A DNA stretch of 8,928 bases from an archaeon. Lineage in GTDB: Archaea; Thermoproteota; Nitrososphaeria; Nitrososphaerales; Nitrosopumilaceae. Every line of letters begins with the position of its first letter. Position 1 is the first letter of the stretch. Shown piece by piece: positions 7,612 to 8,928 of the stretch. The position numbers and the translations under genes are program-made. The stretch lies in assembly GCA_005240025.1 (NCBI GenBank), contig SBBK01000145.1:1-8928 (forward strand). The letters are read 5' to 3'. Below the pieces are notes generated by a model, which saw only the letters and a program-made list of their open reading frames with translations, made no database searches and was not told where the DNA came from.

Positions 7612-7612
7612 T
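7607..7612 (+). promoter_or_regulatory. Shine-Dalgarno-like GGTGAT overlapping the tldE-like stop
   Basis: GGTGAT is complementary to the conserved archaeal 16S rRNA 3' end (AUCACC). It includes the TGA stop of the TldE-like gene (7609-7611) and lies 12 nt before a TTG at 7625. This is slightly longer than ideal spacing, but it is the only clear match of this type before a start in the window, and it supports translation of the small ORF that follows. Confidence 0.4.
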
Positions 7613-7624
7613 ACTCAAGCATCA

Positions 7625-7750
7625 TTGGGATCAAAGTATGTTATGTGTGAAACCCTGGATGAGGCGCATGCCATGCAACTCGCAGCAATAATTGCCAAGA
7701 TACGAAGAGAGTTCAAAAAGGAAGAAAAATCATTACCCGCAGTGGCCTAA
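7625..7750 (+). CDS. Small protein of unknown function (about 41 aa)
   Basis: An open frame in a different phase from the TldE-like gene ends with TAA at 7748-7750. Upstream in the same frame the translation inside the TldE-like gene looks like shadow sequence, but after about 7625 it looks like a real small protein. It has a short N-terminal strand (KYVMCETL) and then a charged amphipathic helix (about DEAHAMQLAAIIAKIRREFK). Start candidates are TTG 7625 (41 residues, preferred for the GGTGAT element), ATG 7643 (35 residues) and TTG 7595 (52 residues). It would be the last gene of the cofG-cofH-tldE-like unit. I do not recognise it. A non-coding 3' region is the alternative. Conservation in relatives would decide. 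Confidence 0.5.
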   Translation: MGSKYVMCETLDEAHAMQLAAIIAKIRREFKKEEKSLPAVA

Positions 7751-7759
7751 ACTTCCGAA

Positions 7760-7764
7760 TTTTT
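7760..7764 (+). terminator. Possible oligo-T transcription terminator
   Basis: A run of five T lies 10 nt after the stop of the small ORF. Archaeal RNA polymerase can terminate at oligo-T without a hairpin. The run is short, so this is a weak call. Confidence 0.25.
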
Positions 7765-7779
7765 ACCTTAGTTTAAAAT

Positions 7780-7814
7780 TCTTGGCACAAGATCAACAAA
7801 ATTTTAGGCCAAGA
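7780..7814. repeat. 7-bp inverted repeat TCTTGGC / GCCAAGA
   Basis: TCTTGGC at 7780-7786 is perfectly mirrored by GCCAAGA at 7808-7814, with 21 nt between. The right arm lies directly before the TATA-like box of the winged-helix gene, where it could act as a protein-binding site or as a B-recognition-element-adjacent operator. Alternatively it forms a loose hairpin at the end of the upstream transcript. Confidence 0.4.
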
Positions 7815-7822
7815 TTAATAAA
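7815..7822 (+). promoter_or_regulatory. TATA-like box for the winged-helix gene
   Basis: TTAATAAA lies 26-33 nt before the ATG at 7848, with no ribosome binding site between. This is compatible with a leaderless or nearly leaderless transcript. It sits between the inverted repeat and the TACCGTA direct repeat. Confidence 0.5.
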
Positions 7823-7828
7823 GTAATT

Positions 7829-7845
7829 TACCGTATGGTACCGTA
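7829..7845. repeat. TACCGTA direct repeat with 10-bp period, putative operator
   Basis: Two perfect copies of TACCGTA (7829-7835 and 7839-7845) are separated by TGG, giving a 10-bp period, so both copies face nearly the same side of the helix. They lie between the TATA-like box and the ATG of the winged-helix gene, over the expected transcription start. A bound protein there would block transcription. Autoregulation by the winged-helix protein is a natural but untested idea. Confidence 0.45.
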
Positions 7846-7847
7846 AC

Positions 7848-8192
7848 ATGAAAGCACGGCTCACATACATCCCAATTGAGATGGCAGACAAGTTTGATGA
7901 TTTCATCATACTAAAGAGTGAGGAGGTGCTGGATGCGGTGAGGGCCCGTTCTCGGGACTACAAAACACTATCGCTTTTGAAGCTCTTGTATCAGTTGAGA
8001 GGGAACCCCATGACATTTTCTAACCTTTACACATGCTCAAAGATCCGCATGAAGAGATCGTTTTTGAATTATCTGCGCTTTTGTGTTGACTATGACTTTA
8101 TCAGAAGAGAACATGTCGGTCAATATGCCATATACTCACTTACCGAGAGAGGCAGAACTATGCTGGACTTGTTCATCCATAAGAGTAATTAG
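7848..8192 (+). CDS. Winged helix-turn-helix DNA-binding protein
   Basis: The 114-residue protein is probably a transcription regulator. Residues 1-36 are a charged N-terminal extension. A winged-helix domain follows: a first helix at about 39-51 (TLSLLKLLYQL), a helix-turn-helix at about 56-80 (SNLYTCSKIRMKRSFLNYLR), and the wing with a GQYAIYSLTERGRTML segment (91-106). The pattern of a strand followed by LTERG and a terminal helix is shared with ArnR1-like and HTH_45-type archaeal regulators. There is no ligand domain or membrane segment, so it may act as a simple dimer. The ATG at 7848 fits the upstream TATA-like box, and a direct repeat over the start region may be its operator. The target genes are unknown. 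The PAC2-family gene follows within 24 nt. Confidence 0.82.
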   Translation: MKARLTYIPIEMADKFDDFIILKSEEVLDAVRARSRDYKTLSLLKLLYQLRGNPMTFSNLYTCSKIRMKRSFLNYLRFCVDYDFIRREHVGQYAIYSLTERGRTMLDLFIHKSN

Positions 8193-8216
8193 TTGCAGGA
8201 AAAAACCAACACCATA

Positions 8217-8928
8217 ATGCGGCAAAACACATCAGAGCGAGTACATGAGATTAAAAAAGCCACTTACAAGAGTCCAGTAATTTTTGCAGGCTTTGTCGGT
8301 CCAGGACTTGCAGGACCCTTGGCTGTAGGGCACATGATCCAAGAATTGAAAATGCATGAGATAGGATATCTCCATTCCAGACATCTCCCGCCATCAACTG
8401 TTTTCATCCAAGGCAGACTGCGACACCCGTTTCGCTTTTACTCAAACAAAAACGGAACCATCTGTGCAATAATTTGCGAGATCACGTTGCGGATGGAGGG
8501 GCTGTACGAAATAGCATCAACCATTTTGGACTGGGCCGAACAAAAAGGCACAAAAGAGTTTGTCATATTGGACGGAGTTGCAAGTGATGAGCACGGTGGA
8601 AAGGTGTTTTGTGCTGCAGAAGAAGACCTGTGCAGAATAATGTCTGAAAAAGGCATAAACATGATCTCCCAGGGTTTCATCACCGGTATTCCAGGCAGCA
8701 TCCTAAATGAGTGTCTTGTGCGCAAGATTCGGGCAATTACGCTTCTTGTGAATGCCGATAACTCAAGTCCAGACCCCCTCGCATCGGCAACCCTGATTGA
8801 GGCTGTAAATTCTGTTTATGGCACAAAAATAGACACGGCCGAGCTACGAAAAGAGAAAGAAAAGATTGGAATCGATTTCAAGGAGATGTCGGAAAAATAC
8901 AAAGAACACAGGAAGCTTGACTCTGGAA
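8217..8928 (+). CDS. PAC2-family protein (partial, runs off the window)
   Basis: This frame is open to the window edge, giving 237 residues without a stop. It matches the PAC2 family (proteasome assembly chaperone 2-like, ATP-grasp-associated in archaea). An N-terminal GFVGPGLAGPLAVGHMI segment (25-41) matches the family's glycine-rich first motif. It is followed by LKMHEIGYLHSRHLPPS (44-60), a strand region around TICAIICEI (81-89), and the helix-strand pair ILDWAEQKGTKEFVILDGV (103-121). The last 30 visible residues are lysine- and glutamate-rich and probably form a coiled helix. Archaeal members are thought to relate to proteasome assembly, but their role is not settled. The ATG at 8217 is preferred; an in-frame TTG at 8193, directly after the previous stop, would add 8 residues. 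A weak TAATTA at 8186-8191 could be its own promoter; otherwise it is co-transcribed with the winged-helix gene. Confidence 0.85.
   Translation, partial: MRQNTSERVHEIKKATYKSPVIFAGFVGPGLAGPLAVGHMIQELKMHEIGYLHSRHLPPSTVFIQGRLRHPFRFYSNKNGTICAIICEITLRMEGLYEIASTILDWAEQKGTKEFVILDGVASDEHGGKVFCAAEEDLCRIMSEKGINMISQGFITGIPGSILNECLVRKIRAITLLVNADNSSPDPLASATLIEAVNSVYGTKIDTAELRKEKEKIGIDFKEMSEKYKEHRKLDSG

Noticed and set aside
7511..7624. Small-ORF frame extended upstream to 7511, or a frameshift joining it to the TldE-like protein
   Set aside because: The translation before about 7595 looks like shadow sequence of the TldE-like gene, and that protein already has a full-length C-terminus, so no frameshift is needed.
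7829..7845. CRISPR-type or satellite repeat
   Set aside because: There are only two 7-bp copies without a spacer array; an operator-like element fits better.
8438..8725. Open frame on the - strand near the window end
   Set aside because: It lies opposite the PAC2-family frame, which matches family motifs throughout.

Overview
The window looks like a piece of an archaeal chromosome, most likely from the Nitrososphaerota (Thaumarchaeota). Supporting signs are a split FO synthase (separate CofG and CofH radical SAM proteins), a PAC2-family protein, a compact winged-helix regulator, a membrane protein with the Ig-like exterior domain common in this phylum, and promoters with a TATA-like box about 25-28 nt before a start codon that mostly lacks a Shine-Dalgarno sequence (the leaderless pattern). 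By eye the G+C content is in the low to mid 40s, which would suit a Nitrosotenuis-like lineage, but the genus is an inference. All recognised genes lie on the + strand, and no mobile element, CRISPR array, tRNA or rRNA was seen.

Layout. 1-737: TATA-like box and a single-pass membrane protein with a cytoplasmic N-terminal part and an exterior Ig-like domain. 738-937: a G-rich gap with no identified gene. 938-2558: a two-gene unit, SRPBCC small-ligand-binding protein plus a membrane glycosyltransferase of family 2, one base apart. 2627-3823: a membrane-anchored HtrA/Deg serine protease with one PDZ domain. 3849-7750: cofG, cofH, a TldE/PmbA homologue and a small unknown ORF, packed with a 4-nt overlap, a 2-nt gap and a 13-nt gap. 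7751-7847: a regulatory gap with an inverted repeat, a TATA-like box and a 10-bp-period direct repeat. 7848-8192: winged-helix protein. 8217-end: PAC2-family protein, cut by the window edge.

Functional themes. CofG and CofH together make FO, the chromophore precursor of coenzyme F420. The HtrA protease and the first membrane protein belong to the envelope. The TldE-like and PAC2 proteins point to protein processing or proteasome-related roles. The SRPBCC/glycosyltransferase pair may act on a lipid or isoprenoid, but the substrate cannot be read from the sequence.

The most informative details are regulatory. The cofG TATA-like box contains the htrA stop codon and points to a TTG start exactly where a leaderless start should lie. 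A perfect TACCGTA repeat with 10-bp period lies between the TATA-like box and the start codon of the winged-helix gene, which suggests an operator. I do not see a clearly new multi-gene system; the best leads are the orphan TldE next to cofGH, the small ORF after it and the putative operator.
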